Shown: piece by piece, positions 1 to 7,204 of the stretch
How the letters are laid out: every line of letters starts with the position of its first letter
How positions within the stretch are numbered: position 1 is the first letter of the stretch
DNA from: Thiobacillaceae bacterium
GTDB taxonomy: Bacteria; Pseudomonadota; Gammaproteobacteria; Burkholderiales; Thiobacillaceae
NCBI GenBank assembly: GCA_012274165.1
Contig: JAAPAA010000072.1
Coordinates: forward strand, 1 to 11,347
DNA length: 11,347 nucleotides
Direction: 5' to 3'
Notes under the pieces: model-generated
Told to the model about the DNA's origin: nothing
Databases searched by the model: none
The model's input: only the letters and a program-made list of their open reading frames with translations
Position numbers and translations under genes: made by a program

Positions 1-510
1 ATAAAACCCCAGCTCGATCGCCGCTTCGGCCACCGCCAGGCTTTCGGTGAAGCAATGCATCACCCCGCCCGCCTCGCCCGCCTGTTCTTCTCGCATGATG
101 CGCAGCGTGTCGTCGGCTGCCGCACGCGTGTGGATTACCAAGGGTTTTTGCGTCATCCGCGCGGCGCGGATATGGGTGCGAAAGCGTTCGCGCTGCCATT
201 CGAGGTCGCCGGTTAGCCGGAAATAATCCAGGCCTGTTTCGCCAATCGCCACCACTTTTGGGTGATCCGCCAATGCGACCAGTTCATCCACAGTGGGCTC
301 GGTGCACTCTTCGTGGTCGGGATGCACCCCGACCGAGGCGTACACATTCGGATAGGTCTCGGCCAGGCGGCGAATCTCGGGGAATTTTTCCAGTTCCACG
401 CTGATGCACAAGGCGTGGCTTACCTGGTTGTCCTTCATCAGACCGAACAGCTCAGGCAGCTTGTCGGAAAAATCGGGGAAATTGATGTGGCAGTGGGAAT
501 CGATATACAT
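1..510 (-). CDS. tatD: TatD family metal-dependent hydrolase/DNase, 3' end cut off by window edge
   Basis: The first 170 residues of a TatD-family metal-dependent hydrolase (TIM-barrel amidohydrolase fold). Family members such as TatD, YcfH and YjjV are 3'-5' exonucleases acting on DNA or RNA. Metal-site motifs are in order: HCH at residues 6-8, GVHP with His63, GETGLDY with Glu91, VIHTR with His127 and MHCFTES with His152. Members are usually about 255-265 residues, so roughly 90 residues, including the late Asp ligand, lie outside the window. The ATG at 510 is chosen because 'MYIDSHCH' matches the usual N-terminus. In-frame GTG and TTG codons exist upstream, and the Shine-Dalgarno is weak. 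A 63-bp gap separates it from pilZ; tatD after holB-pilZ is a common order in proteobacteria. Family assignment is firm. Which paralogue it is, and the substrate, is not. Confidence 0.93.
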   Translation of the reverse strand, partial: MYIDSHCHINFPDFSDKLPELFGLMKDNQVSHALCISVELEKFPEIRRLAETYPNVYASVGVHPDHEECTEPTVDELVALADHPKVVAIGETGLDYFRLTGDLEWQRERFRTHIRAARMTQKPLVIHTRAAADDTLRIMREEQAGEAGGVMHCFTESLAVAEAAIELGFY

Positions 511-552
511 GATGCGGCTCGTCGCGCAGACGCGAGGTGGAGTCAATAAATT

Positions 553-589
553 CACCCACGCCGCATGACGGTGCTACATCGTGTGGGTG
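553..589 (-). other. Inverted repeat at the pilZ-tatD junction
   Basis: A perfect 7-bp inverted repeat, CACCCAC at 553-559 and GTGGGTG at 583-589, encloses 23 nt that include the pilZ stop codon (TAG, 574-576). In the minus-strand transcript it could fold around the end of pilZ. No T-run follows, so it is not a convincing intrinsic terminator; it could affect mRNA stability or be chance. Confidence 0.25.
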
Positions 590-945
590 GGACGCAATGA
601 TTTTAACGAACCGCCGAGCAGACCTTCAATTTTCTTTTCTGCGGCCCGGCCGCTTTCGTTCGCCGCAAACTGCACACCTACGCCTTGCGTGCGGCCGCCG
701 TGCGAACCAGCGGGCGTCACCCACACCACCTTGCCTGACACGGGAAGCTTGGAGGCGTCGTCCATCAGCGTCAGCAGCATAAAGACGTCCTCGCCCATCT
801 TGTAGGTTTTATTGGTCGGAATGAACAATCCGCCGCCCTTGATAAAGGGCATGAAAGCAGCGAACAAGGCTGATTTTTCCTTGATCGAAAGCGACAGCAC
901 ACCGGGCCGAACCTGTCCCACAATATCGTTTGGAATTGCACTCAT
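574..945 (-). CDS. pilZ: PilZ-domain type IV pilus assembly protein
   Basis: A 123-residue cytoplasmic PilZ-domain protein. In Pseudomonas and Xanthomonas, PilZ is needed for type IV pilus biogenesis and interacts with FimX and the PilB ATPase (family knowledge). Visible here are 'MPFIKGGGLFIPT' (32-44), a barrel segment 'GKVVWVTPAG' (71-80) and 'GVGVQF' (89-93, after G88QG context). The c-di-GMP signature RxxxR plus D/NxSxxG is not seen; the second motif position reads GGLFIPT, as in the PilZ orthologue class that does not bind c-di-GMP. The ATG at 945 is preferred over the in-frame ATG at 984, because an AGAG-type Shine-Dalgarno lies about 8 nt ahead of it and the longer form would overlap holB with an unconserved extension. 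It follows holB by 25 bp, the same order as in P. aeruginosa, which supports pilZ over a generic PilZ receptor. Confidence 0.9.
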   Translation of the reverse strand: MSAIPNDIVGQVRPGVLSLSIKEKSALFAAFMPFIKGGGLFIPTNKTYKMGEDVFMLLTLMDDASKLPVSGKVVWVTPAGSHGGRTQGVGVQFAANESGRAAEKKIEGLLGGSLKSLRPTHTM

Positions 946-970
946 GATCGTATCTCTTCGCTGTCTTTCT

Positions 971-1951
971 TCAATCGAACACATGTCGGTACTGAATCAG
1001 CCAGGCCTGTAACTGCAGGCTCCGGTTGAGCGGATGCGTCAGCGTCCTGCCCTCGGCTGCCTGCATTTTTGCCAGTGCCAGCAAACCTGCCAGATCAGCC
1101 TGTTTGCCCAGTTGTCCCAGCACATCTGCAAAATCGCGGTTAAACCGTACCTCGCCTTGCAGTTTCACGGCCAGCAAATCGCCCAGCCACTTGTACACCA
1201 CGTTATGCCACGTCTGGGGGCTGACCGCCTTCCAGCGCTCGCCCAGGGTCACCGGATCAAGCCGGTCGGGACGCGCCAGGCCTTCCAGCACCCCGCGACG
1301 TTCGTCCAGCTCAGTGCTGCCCCAGCCCTGCGCGACCAAAGGCGAGCCTCCTGCCAGCGCCAGCAGATTCATCGCGTCGTCCACGCCTTGCCCGGTCAGC
1401 CAGTCTGCCGCCAGTCCAACCGGCGGCAAGCCAATGTCGAAACGGGCACAGCGGCTGCGTATGGTCGGCAGCAAGCGGCGCGGCTGATCCGACACCAGCA
1501 CGAACACTGTATTTAACGGCGGCTCTTCCAGTACCTTTAACAGGGCGTTGGCGGAAGCGACATTGAGCGCATCCGCCGGATTGACCAATACGACGCGATG
1601 TCCTGCCCTGTAGGTCGACAAGCGGACGAAATCGACCGCTTCACGCGCCTGATCGACCTCGATGGCGGTGGCCATCCGCGTGTCGCCTTCCTTGGTGGTT
1701 TTTTCCTGCAGGGTGACGGCGTGAAAATCCGGATGTGTGCCCGCCTCGAACCAGTGGCAGGCCGCGCAGCTGCCGCACGCCGCGCTATCTGGCAGGGGCG
1801 CTTCGCACAGCAGGGTCTGCGCCCACGCCTGCGCCAGCGCGCTTTTACCAACGCCGCACGGACCCGCCAACAACAAGGCCTGCGCCGGACGCCTCCGTGT
1901 CGCCAGCAGATGCTGCCATGACGCAGCCAGCCAGGGATAGGGTGCGTTCAC
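971..1951 (-). CDS. holB: DNA polymerase III subunit delta' (clamp loader)
   Basis: The 326-residue delta-prime subunit of the DNA polymerase III clamp loader, which helps open and load the beta sliding clamp. The N-terminal AAA+ module has an intact Walker A, GPCGVGKS (30-37), a zinc-binding set Cys49-Cys59-Cys62-Cys65, 'GTHPDFH' (71-77), the 'SANALLKVLEEPP' segment (133-145) and SRC (166-168) carrying the trans-acting arginine finger. The start is the GTG at 1949-1951: its last two bases overlap the tmk stop (GTGA), and AGGA sits about 6 nt upstream. A reading frame open back to an ATG at 2296 adds 115 residues of low-complexity sequence lying antiparallel in frame over tmk, and is rejected. 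Unlike the E. coli protein, whose P-loop is degenerate, this one could bind nucleotide. The order tmk-holB-pilZ is standard. Confidence 0.95.
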   Translation of the reverse strand: MNAPYPWLAASWQHLLATRRRPAQALLLAGPCGVGKSALAQAWAQTLLCEAPLPDSAACGSCAACHWFEAGTHPDFHAVTLQEKTTKEGDTRMATAIEVDQAREAVDFVRLSTYRAGHRVVLVNPADALNVASANALLKVLEEPPLNTVFVLVSDQPRRLLPTIRSRCARFDIGLPPVGLAADWLTGQGVDDAMNLLALAGGSPLVAQGWGSTELDERRGVLEGLARPDRLDPVTLGERWKAVSPQTWHNVVYKWLGDLLAVKLQGEVRFNRDFADVLGQLGKQADLAGLLALAKMQAAEGRTLTHPLNRSLQLQAWLIQYRHVFD

Positions 1952-2562
1952 GTCAATTCCTGCAGCAGTTGGCTGATTTCGGCTTGCAGTTCGGCAATGC
2001 TGTGACACGCATCCAGCACCCGGATGCGCTTGGGATCGGCCTGCGCCCGGTCCAGATACGCCTGGCGCACCCGGTTGAAGAACGAATCGGCCTCGCGCTC
2101 GAAACGGTCGGCCGCACGCGCGGCGGAACGGCGCGCCTCGGCCACCTCTGACGGCACATCGAACAGCAAGGTCAGGTCGGGGGAAAAGCCACGCTGCACC
2201 CAGGCCTCCAGCGCGGCAATGCGTTCCACCGCAATTCCACGGCCGCCACACTGGTAGGCGTAGCTGGCATCGGTAAAGCGGTCTGACAGCACCCATGCGC
2301 CACGCGCCAGCGCCGGCAGAATCAGCTGGGCCAGGTGTTCCTGCCGCGCAGCGAACATCAACAGCAATTCGGTATCCGCATCCATCTCGCGATGCAGCAG
2401 TAGTTCCCGCAGGGTTTCGCCCAGAGGCGTGCCGCCGGGCTCGCGGGTGACGATGACCTCCCTGCCCTGCTGGCGCAGCCAGTCGGCAACAAAACCCAGA
2501 TGAGTGCTTTTGCCGGCGCCATCGACGCCATCGAGGGTGATGAATTTGCCGGGCATGGTCAT
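1948..2562 (-). CDS. tmk: Thymidylate kinase (dTMP kinase)
   Basis: A 204-residue thymidylate kinase, converting dTMP to dTDP with ATP in the last step specific to dTTP synthesis. Motifs in order: P-loop DGVDGAGKST (11-20), REPGGT (40-45), the SDRF motif at 93-96 followed by 'SYAYQ' and a GGRG stretch, and an arginine-rich LID around 144-154 (RRSAARAADRF). Length is normal (E. coli 213). The ATG at 2562 overlaps the mltG stop as ATGA. A second ATG two codons in (2556) would also work, since neither has a clear Shine-Dalgarno; coupling to mltG translation is likely. It overlaps holB by 4 bp downstream, pairing dTTP supply with a replication subunit. Confidence 0.97.
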   Translation of the reverse strand: MTMPGKFITLDGVDGAGKSTHLGFVADWLRQQGREVIVTREPGGTPLGETLRELLLHREMDADTELLLMFAARQEHLAQLILPALARGAWVLSDRFTDASYAYQCGGRGIAVERIAALEAWVQRGFSPDLTLLFDVPSEVAEARRSAARAADRFEREADSFFNRVRQAYLDRAQADPKRIRVLDACHSIAELQAEISQLLQELT

Positions 2563-3548
2563 CGTTGGTAGCGGTTTACCGCGCGGTTATGGGCTTCGAG
2601 CGTGCTGGAAAAGACATGTGTGCCGTTTTTCCTGGAAACAAAATACAGCGCATCGGTTTTGTCTGGATGCAGGGCCGCCAGAATCGAGGCCTCGCTTGGC
2701 ATTGCAATCGGCGTCGGCGGCAGACCGGCACGCGTGTAGGTGTTGTAGGGCGTGTCTGTTTGCAGATCGACCCGGCGCAGGTTGCCATCGTAGCGCTCAC
2801 CCAGCCCGTAGATCACGGTGGGGTCGGTTTGCAGGCGCATCCCCAGCCTGAGCCGGTTTAGGAAGACCCCGGCAATCTGCGGGCGCTCAAACGCCGCGCC
2901 GGTTTCCTTTTCGACGATGGACGCCATGATCAGCGCCTCATACGGCGTGCGGTACGGCAGCCCGGGCGCGCGCATCTCCCAGGCGGCCTGGAGTTTGTCG
3001 CGCTGCAAGCGATAGGCGCGGCGCAGCACATCAAGGTCGGAGGTATGCGGCGCGTAGAAATAGGTGTCAGGAAACAACAGTCCTTCTGGATGGCTTTCTT
3101 CTGCGCCGATTGCGCTCATGAGTTCGGCATCGCTCATGGCTGCGCTGTCATTTTTCAGCAGGGGTTGTTCGGCTAGCGTTGCGCGCACTTCGCGCCAATT
3201 TTTTCCTTCGATGAATTGAATGATCGCTTGCGAAACTTCGCCACGCTCAAAAACGTCATACAAGCCCAGCGGCGTGAGCGGTTTATCCAGCGTATAGACC
3301 CCGAGCTTCAGCTTGCTGCCTTTTCCCAGCGCGCGCCCAAGCAACCAGAACACCGGTGCGTTGCCAATCACGCCTTCGCGTTCGAGCATCGTGCTCAGGC
3401 TCCGCAAATTCGTTCCTGGCGTCACGTTCAGGCTTTTGGGCAGCGGTTCGATGTGCAAAAGCTGCGTGGCATACCAGGCCAGTCCACCGCCCCCCGCCAA
3501 TGCAGCCATTATCGTCAGCAGCAGCAGTCGCTTAATCCAGGTTTTCAT
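2559..3548 (-). CDS. mltG: Endolytic murein transglycosylase MltG (YceG-like)
   Basis: A 329-residue inner-membrane endolytic transglycosylase that cleaves nascent glycan strands in the periplasm and is proposed to end strand elongation. Residues 7-30 form one N-terminal hydrophobic segment preceded by Lys/Arg, giving a cytoplasm-in, periplasm-out anchor. A LysM-like region follows (about 40-90). The YceG catalytic domain shows EGLLFPDTYFY (155-165), ASIVEKET (209-216) with catalytic Glu213 (E. coli Glu218), LQTDPTVIYG (239-248) and the 'TPYNTYTRAGLPPTPI' stretch (266-281). Length matches the family. The ATG at 3548 overlaps the end of pabC by 17 bp, with no good Shine-Dalgarno, so translation probably depends on ribosomes finishing pabC. 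pabC-mltG-tmk-holB is a conserved proteobacterial block. Confidence 0.96.
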   Translation of the reverse strand: MKTWIKRLLLLTIMAALAGGGGLAWYATQLLHIEPLPKSLNVTPGTNLRSLSTMLEREGVIGNAPVFWLLGRALGKGSKLKLGVYTLDKPLTPLGLYDVFERGEVSQAIIQFIEGKNWREVRATLAEQPLLKNDSAAMSDAELMSAIGAEESHPEGLLFPDTYFYAPHTSDLDVLRRAYRLQRDKLQAAWEMRAPGLPYRTPYEALIMASIVEKETGAAFERPQIAGVFLNRLRLGMRLQTDPTVIYGLGERYDGNLRRVDLQTDTPYNTYTRAGLPPTPIAMPSEASILAALHPDKTDALYFVSRKNGTHVFSSTLEAHNRAVNRYQR

Positions 3549-4335
3549 ACAAAGCGTTATTCAAGGTTGGGGTCCAGCCCGCAGGCGACCAGGTTGTGTC
3601 ATCCAGACGTGCCACGCGGCGCACGCCCATGACGCTATTGCAGATCATCACTTCATCAGCCGCAAGTATATCGGCCGGGAGAAAACGATCGATATGGATG
3701 CCCATACCCAGGCGCGCAGCGGCACGCAATAGTCGCATTCTGGCCACACCCGCCACGCCGCACTGGCTCAAATCCGGGGTAAACAACTCGCCGTCCTTGA
3801 TCCAGAATAGGTTGCTCATCACGCCGCTGATGACCGCCCCGCTGTCGTCGCACACCAGTCCTTCGGCTATTGCCGGGTCGTTCCATTCAGCGCGAGCCAG
3901 CACATTTTCCAGCCGGTTCAGATGCTTGATTCCCGCCAGCCGGGGCTGCCGTGCCAGCTTGAGTTCACACCAGCGCGCCCGGACGTCGTCGAACACCTGC
4001 GCATGCTGCGGCAGCACAGACGCCAGCACGATGCATGTGGTCGCGGGCTCGGGCGGCAAGGCGTAGCCGCGCGCACCCGCACCGCGGGTCAGCACGATCT
4101 TGACGACGCCCTGCCCGGTTCCGGCCACCTGGCACACCTCGGCGCACAATTCAGCTTGATCCGGGCATTCCAGCATCAACGCCGCACAATCGGCCGCCAG
4201 CTTGGCGTAATGGTCTTCCCACCATACAGGCTGGCCGGCCTGGGTGCGCAGCGTGCGAAACACGCCATCGCCATAGGCCAGCCCGCGATCCCGTGCACTC
4301 ACGCTGTCGGTCGTCTGGCCATTGACGCGGATCAT
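3532..4335 (-). CDS. pabC: Aminodeoxychorismate lyase
   Basis: A 267-residue fold-type IV PLP enzyme, read as 4-amino-4-deoxychorismate lyase, which releases pyruvate and p-aminobenzoate for folate synthesis. Visible: 'DRGLAYGDGVFRTLR' (16-30), 'GIKHLNRLENV' (135-145) with the probable PLP-binding Lys137, 'SNLFW' (174-178), 'CGVAGVARM' (192-200) and 'ADEVMICNS' (226-234). At residue 170, 33 after the lysine, where E. coli PabC has the Glu that contacts the PLP ring nitrogen, this protein has Ser (codon AGC, 3826-3828). The ATG at 4335 overlaps the pabB stop (ATGA) and has a strong GGAGG (4340-4344) 4 nt upstream. Overlap with pabB supports lyase over a D-amino acid or branched-chain aminotransferase. 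Confidence 0.93.
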   Translation of the reverse strand: MIRVNGQTTDSVSARDRGLAYGDGVFRTLRTQAGQPVWWEDHYAKLAADCAALMLECPDQAELCAEVCQVAGTGQGVVKIVLTRGAGARGYALPPEPATTCIVLASVLPQHAQVFDDVRARWCELKLARQPRLAGIKHLNRLENVLARAEWNDPAIAEGLVCDDSGAVISGVMSNLFWIKDGELFTPDLSQCGVAGVARMRLLRAAARLGMGIHIDRFLPADILAADEVMICNSVMGVRRVARLDDTTWSPAGWTPTLNNALYENLD

Positions 4336-5642
4336 GTGGCCTCCAGTGTGCGCAACAGCCCGCGCGCCTTGGCACGAGTTTCGTCAAGTTCGCGCGCAGC
4401 AACCGAATCGGCCACGATGCCGGCACCGGCACGAAAACTCAGTTCGCTTCCGCGCAACAGAAAACTGCGGATCAGAATATTGAAATCGAAACTGCCATCG
4501 AGATTGATGTAGCCGACGCTGCCGGTATAACTGCGCCGCGGCGTCCGCTCCAACTCATGAATAATCTGCATCGTGCGCACCTTGGGACAGCCGGTGATGG
4601 TGCCGCCGGGAAACACCGCGCGCAGGGCATCGAACACGCACATCCCCGCGCGCAGTTTTCCACTCACAGTCGACTCGATGTGATGCACGTGCCGGTAGCT
4701 GGCGATTTCCATCAACGCACCCACCTCCACGCTGCCCGCTACGCACACCCGCCCCAGATCGTTGCGTTCCAGATCAACCAGCATGACGTGTTCGGCACGC
4801 TCTTTGGGATGCGCTTGCAGGCGTGCGCGCAACGCAGCGTCTTCCACGGCGTCTTCGCTGCGCGGATGGGTGCCCGCGATCGGCCGGGTTTCCAGGATCC
4901 CGTCACGACCGAGACGCACCAGCCGTTCGGGCGAAGAACTCACGATCGCCCAGTCGTCCATCTGCAACAGGGCGGAATAAGGCGCGGGATTACGCTGCAT
5001 CAGTCGCGTCAACAGGGCGGCTGGGGACACTGGCTCGGCAAACCCGGCCTGCCAGCCACGCGACAAATTCACCTGAAACACATCGCCAGCCCGGATGTAA
5101 TCCTGGATGTGCGCAACACCCGCCAAAAAAGCAGCGGGATCATCTTCATGCAACGCAGCCAGTTTCGGCAAAGCGGGAATGGGACAGGACGGCTGCGCTA
5201 GATCGTGCGCCATCTCCTCGACCAGCGTGCGCTGGGCGGATTCAGCCACCATTACACAACGCCCGTTGCGTCGGTCGAACAGAATGGCAGCGGGGATGCG
5301 TGCCAGCCAGGCCAATGGAAAATCCGCATCGTCAGCCAACCCGACATGGGGTTCGAACGCGCCGCCCAATTCATACGCCAATGCGCATAGCCAGCCGCCC
5401 GTAAACGGCAAGCCATGTACAGTGCGATGAGTTGAGGTGGGTTGGAGCCGCATTGCCGGATGCGCCTGCAAGCGTTGCAGGTCGTCCGCAGTATCGATGC
5501 GTGTGACGTCCTGCGGAAACGCAAACAACACGTCCCAGCCGGTATCGCCACTACTCAGAAACAGTCCCGGGTAACGCTGCGGATTCGACGCCTGCAGTCC
5601 GATCAGATCAGGATGGCCTGGCCATTCCCGAATTTCCAGCAT
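4332..5642 (-). CDS. pabB: Aminodeoxychorismate synthase component I
   Basis: A chorismate-using enzyme of the TrpE/PabB family, 436 residues from this start. PabB adds ammonia (from a PabA/TrpG glutaminase, not in this window) to chorismate to give aminodeoxychorismate, the PabC substrate. In the chorismate-binding domain are 'AGDVFQVNLSR', 'SSSPERLVR', 'ETRPIAGTHPR', 'HVMLVDLERNDLGRV', 'HIESTVSGKL', 'FPGGTITGCPKVR', 'YTGSVGY' and 'FRAGAGIVADS'. The alanine in PIAGT sits where E. coli PabB has catalytic Lys274 (PIKGT), a TrpE-like feature. Length near 450, no clear N-terminal LLES tryptophan-feedback motif, and a 4-bp overlap with pabC argue for PabB. The ATG at 5642 matches the usual N-terminus; an in-frame TTG at 5684, overlapping the fabF stop as TTGA, would add 14 Pro/Thr-rich residues. 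Neither has a clear Shine-Dalgarno. Confidence 0.9.
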   Translation of the reverse strand: MLEIREWPGHPDLIGLQASNPQRYPGLFLSSGDTGWDVLFAFPQDVTRIDTADDLQRLQAHPAMRLQPTSTHRTVHGLPFTGGWLCALAYELGGAFEPHVGLADDADFPLAWLARIPAAILFDRRNGRCVMVAESAQRTLVEEMAHDLAQPSCPIPALPKLAALHEDDPAAFLAGVAHIQDYIRAGDVFQVNLSRGWQAGFAEPVSPAALLTRLMQRNPAPYSALLQMDDWAIVSSSPERLVRLGRDGILETRPIAGTHPRSEDAVEDAALRARLQAHPKERAEHVMLVDLERNDLGRVCVAGSVEVGALMEIASYRHVHHIESTVSGKLRAGMCVFDALRAVFPGGTITGCPKVRTMQIIHELERTPRRSYTGSVGYINLDGSFDFNILIRSFLLRGSELSFRAGAGIVADSVAARELDETRAKARGLLRTLEAT

Positions 5643-5680
5643 GGGCGGGTCGTTTGCAGTTGGGCCGTTTGTCGTTGGCG

Positions 5681-6913
5681 TCAAACGCGTTTGAAAATGA
5701 GCGAACCGTTGGTGCCGCCAAACCCGAAGTTGTTCTTGAGTGCCGCATCGATCTTCATGTCGCGCGCCGTATTGGCGCAGTAATCAAGATCGCACTCCGG
5801 GTCTTGCGAAAAGATATTGATGGTCGGTGGAGACACCTGATGATGTACAGCCAGCACGGTGAATATCGATTCAACGCCGCCTGCGCCACCCAGTAAATGG
5901 CCGGTCATCGACTTGGTTGAATTGACCACTGTTTTGTAGGCCGCATCGCCCATGGCAAGCTTGATCGCATCGGTTTCATTCTTGTCGCCGAGCGGGGTCG
6001 AGGTGCCGTGCGCGTTCACATATTGAATCTGATCAGGATTCAGACCGGCGTCTGCCATCGCATTCACCATCGAACGCCTGGGGCCGTCGGTGCTCGGTGA
6101 GGTAATGTGATAAGCGTCGCCACTCATCCCGAAACCCACCACTTCAGCGTAGATTTTGGCACCACGCGCTTTGGCGTGCTCATACTCTTCGAGCACCAGC
6201 ACCCCGGCGCCTTCGCCCAACACGAAGCCGTCACGATCCTTGTCCCACGGACGGCTGGCGGTCGCGGGATCGTCGTTACGGGTGGATAGCGCGCGTGCCG
6301 CCGCGAAGCCGCCCACGCCCAGGGGCGAGGTCGCACATTCGGCGCCGCCGGCGACCATCACATCCACATCGCCATACGCGATCATGCGGGCTGACAAGCC
6401 AATCGCATGCAAGCCAGTGGTGCAGGCAGTCACGACCGCCAGGTTGGGGCCCTTGATGCCAAACTCGATGGACAGGTTGCCGGAAATCATGTTGATGATG
6501 GACCCCGGAATGAAGAAGGGAGAAATCTTCCGCGGACCCGATTCCAGCAGCAAATCGTGAGTTCCTTCGATCAGCGGCAAGCCGCCGATGCCGGAGCCGA
6601 TATTGATGCCGATGCGTTCGGCATTGGCTTCGGTGACTTCCAGCCCCGAGTCGCGTATCGCCTGTATCCCCGCAGCCATGCCAAACTGGATAAAGATATC
6701 CATGCGGCGCGCTTCTTTCGGGTTGATATATTGTCCAACGTCGAAATTTTTGACCTCGCCGGCTATTTGCGAAGCAAATGGCGTCGGATCAAAACGGGTA
6801 ATCCGGGCGATTCCGGAACGACCGGCGACCAGGTTATCCCAGGCCTCCGGAATGGTATTGCCGACCGGGGAGACGATCCCCAGTCCGGTGACGACAACGC
6901 GACGTTTGGACAA
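5681..6913 (-). CDS. fabF: 3-oxoacyl-ACP synthase II (KAS II), TTG start
   Basis: A 410-residue beta-ketoacyl-ACP synthase II, which condenses malonyl-ACP with acyl-ACP during chain elongation. The Cys-His-His triad is present: Cys164 in VTACTTG, His302 in NAHGTST and His339 in STKSMTGH, with Lys334 and a C-terminal NNFGFGGTN loop (394-402). The start is TTG (6911-6913): an in-frame TGA lies two codons upstream (6917-6919), AAGGA (6921-6925) sits 7 nt before it, and the encoded MSKRRVVVTGLG matches the E. coli FabF N-terminus, so no other start fits. It follows acpP by 42 bp, the standard order. FabF rather than FabB is supported by sequence and by the acpP neighbour. Confidence 0.97.
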   Translation of the reverse strand: MSKRRVVVTGLGIVSPVGNTIPEAWDNLVAGRSGIARITRFDPTPFASQIAGEVKNFDVGQYINPKEARRMDIFIQFGMAAGIQAIRDSGLEVTEANAERIGINIGSGIGGLPLIEGTHDLLLESGPRKISPFFIPGSIINMISGNLSIEFGIKGPNLAVVTACTTGLHAIGLSARMIAYGDVDVMVAGGAECATSPLGVGGFAAARALSTRNDDPATASRPWDKDRDGFVLGEGAGVLVLEEYEHAKARGAKIYAEVVGFGMSGDAYHITSPSTDGPRRSMVNAMADAGLNPDQIQYVNAHGTSTPLGDKNETDAIKLAMGDAAYKTVVNSTKSMTGHLLGGAGGVESIFTVLAVHHQVSPPTINIFSQDPECDLDYCANTARDMKIDAALKNNFGFGGTNGSLIFKRV

Positions 6914-6925
6914 AAGTCAGTCCTT
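6914..6925 (-). promoter_or_regulatory. Shine-Dalgarno that decides the fabF TTG start
   Basis: The minus strand reads AAGGA (6921-6925) followed by a 7-nt spacer and TTG. An in-frame TGA within the spacer excludes any start further upstream, so this site fixes the fabF start at 6913. Confidence 0.8.
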
Positions 6926-6955
6926 CTGCTCAGTGCTAGCTTAATAAACGATCAA

Positions 6956-7189
6956 TCAGCTCGAATGGCTGTTGACGTAGTCAATCGCCTGCTGGACGGT
7001 GGTGATTTTTTCCGCATCTTCATCGGGGATTTCGCAGCCGAACTCTTCTTCCAGCGCCATCACCAGTTCGACCGTATCGAGCGAATCAGCACCCAGATCA
7101 CCCACAAAGGAAGACTCGTTCTTGATCTCGGCTTCGTTAACGCCCAATTGCTCGGCGACGACTTTAAATACACGCTGTACGTTTTCCAT
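6956..7189 (-). CDS. acpP: Acyl carrier protein
   Basis: A 77-residue acidic acyl carrier protein that carries growing acyl chains on a 4'-phosphopantetheine arm. The attachment site is Ser36 in GADSLDTVELVMALEEEF, nearly identical to E. coli AcpP, followed by 'IPDEDAEKITTV'. The ATG at 7189 is chosen because 'MENVQRVFKVV' begins like known ACPs and GAGGGG (7197-7202) lies 7 nt upstream. The frame is open to an ATG at 7225, but that adds 12 residues encoded by the leader hairpin and T-run. It sits between fabG and fabF as usual, and has its own 102-bp leader with a hairpin and possible promoter, fitting the high expression known for acpP. Confidence 0.98.
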   Translation of the reverse strand: MENVQRVFKVVAEQLGVNEAEIKNESSFVGDLGADSLDTVELVMALEEEFGCEIPDEDAEKITTVQQAIDYVNSHSS

Positions 7190-7204
7190 TACTAATCCCC
7201 TCTT

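Noticed and set aside
1952..2296. 115-residue N-terminal extension of holB
   Set aside because: It lies entirely within tmk, is low-complexity Arg/Gly/Ala sequence, and the GTG at 1951 has a Shine-Dalgarno and gives the expected delta-prime N-terminus.
4332..5642. Calling this gene trpE (anthranilate synthase) because of PIAGT
   Set aside because: Length, absence of a clear tryptophan-feedback motif and the 4-bp overlap with pabC favour PabB; the motif is reported as a finding instead.
6923..6940. Plus-strand CTCAGTGCTAGC, similar to part of a synthetic constitutive promoter
   Set aside because: A short chance match in the acpP-fabF gap on the wrong strand with no -35 element; there is no other sign of engineered DNA.
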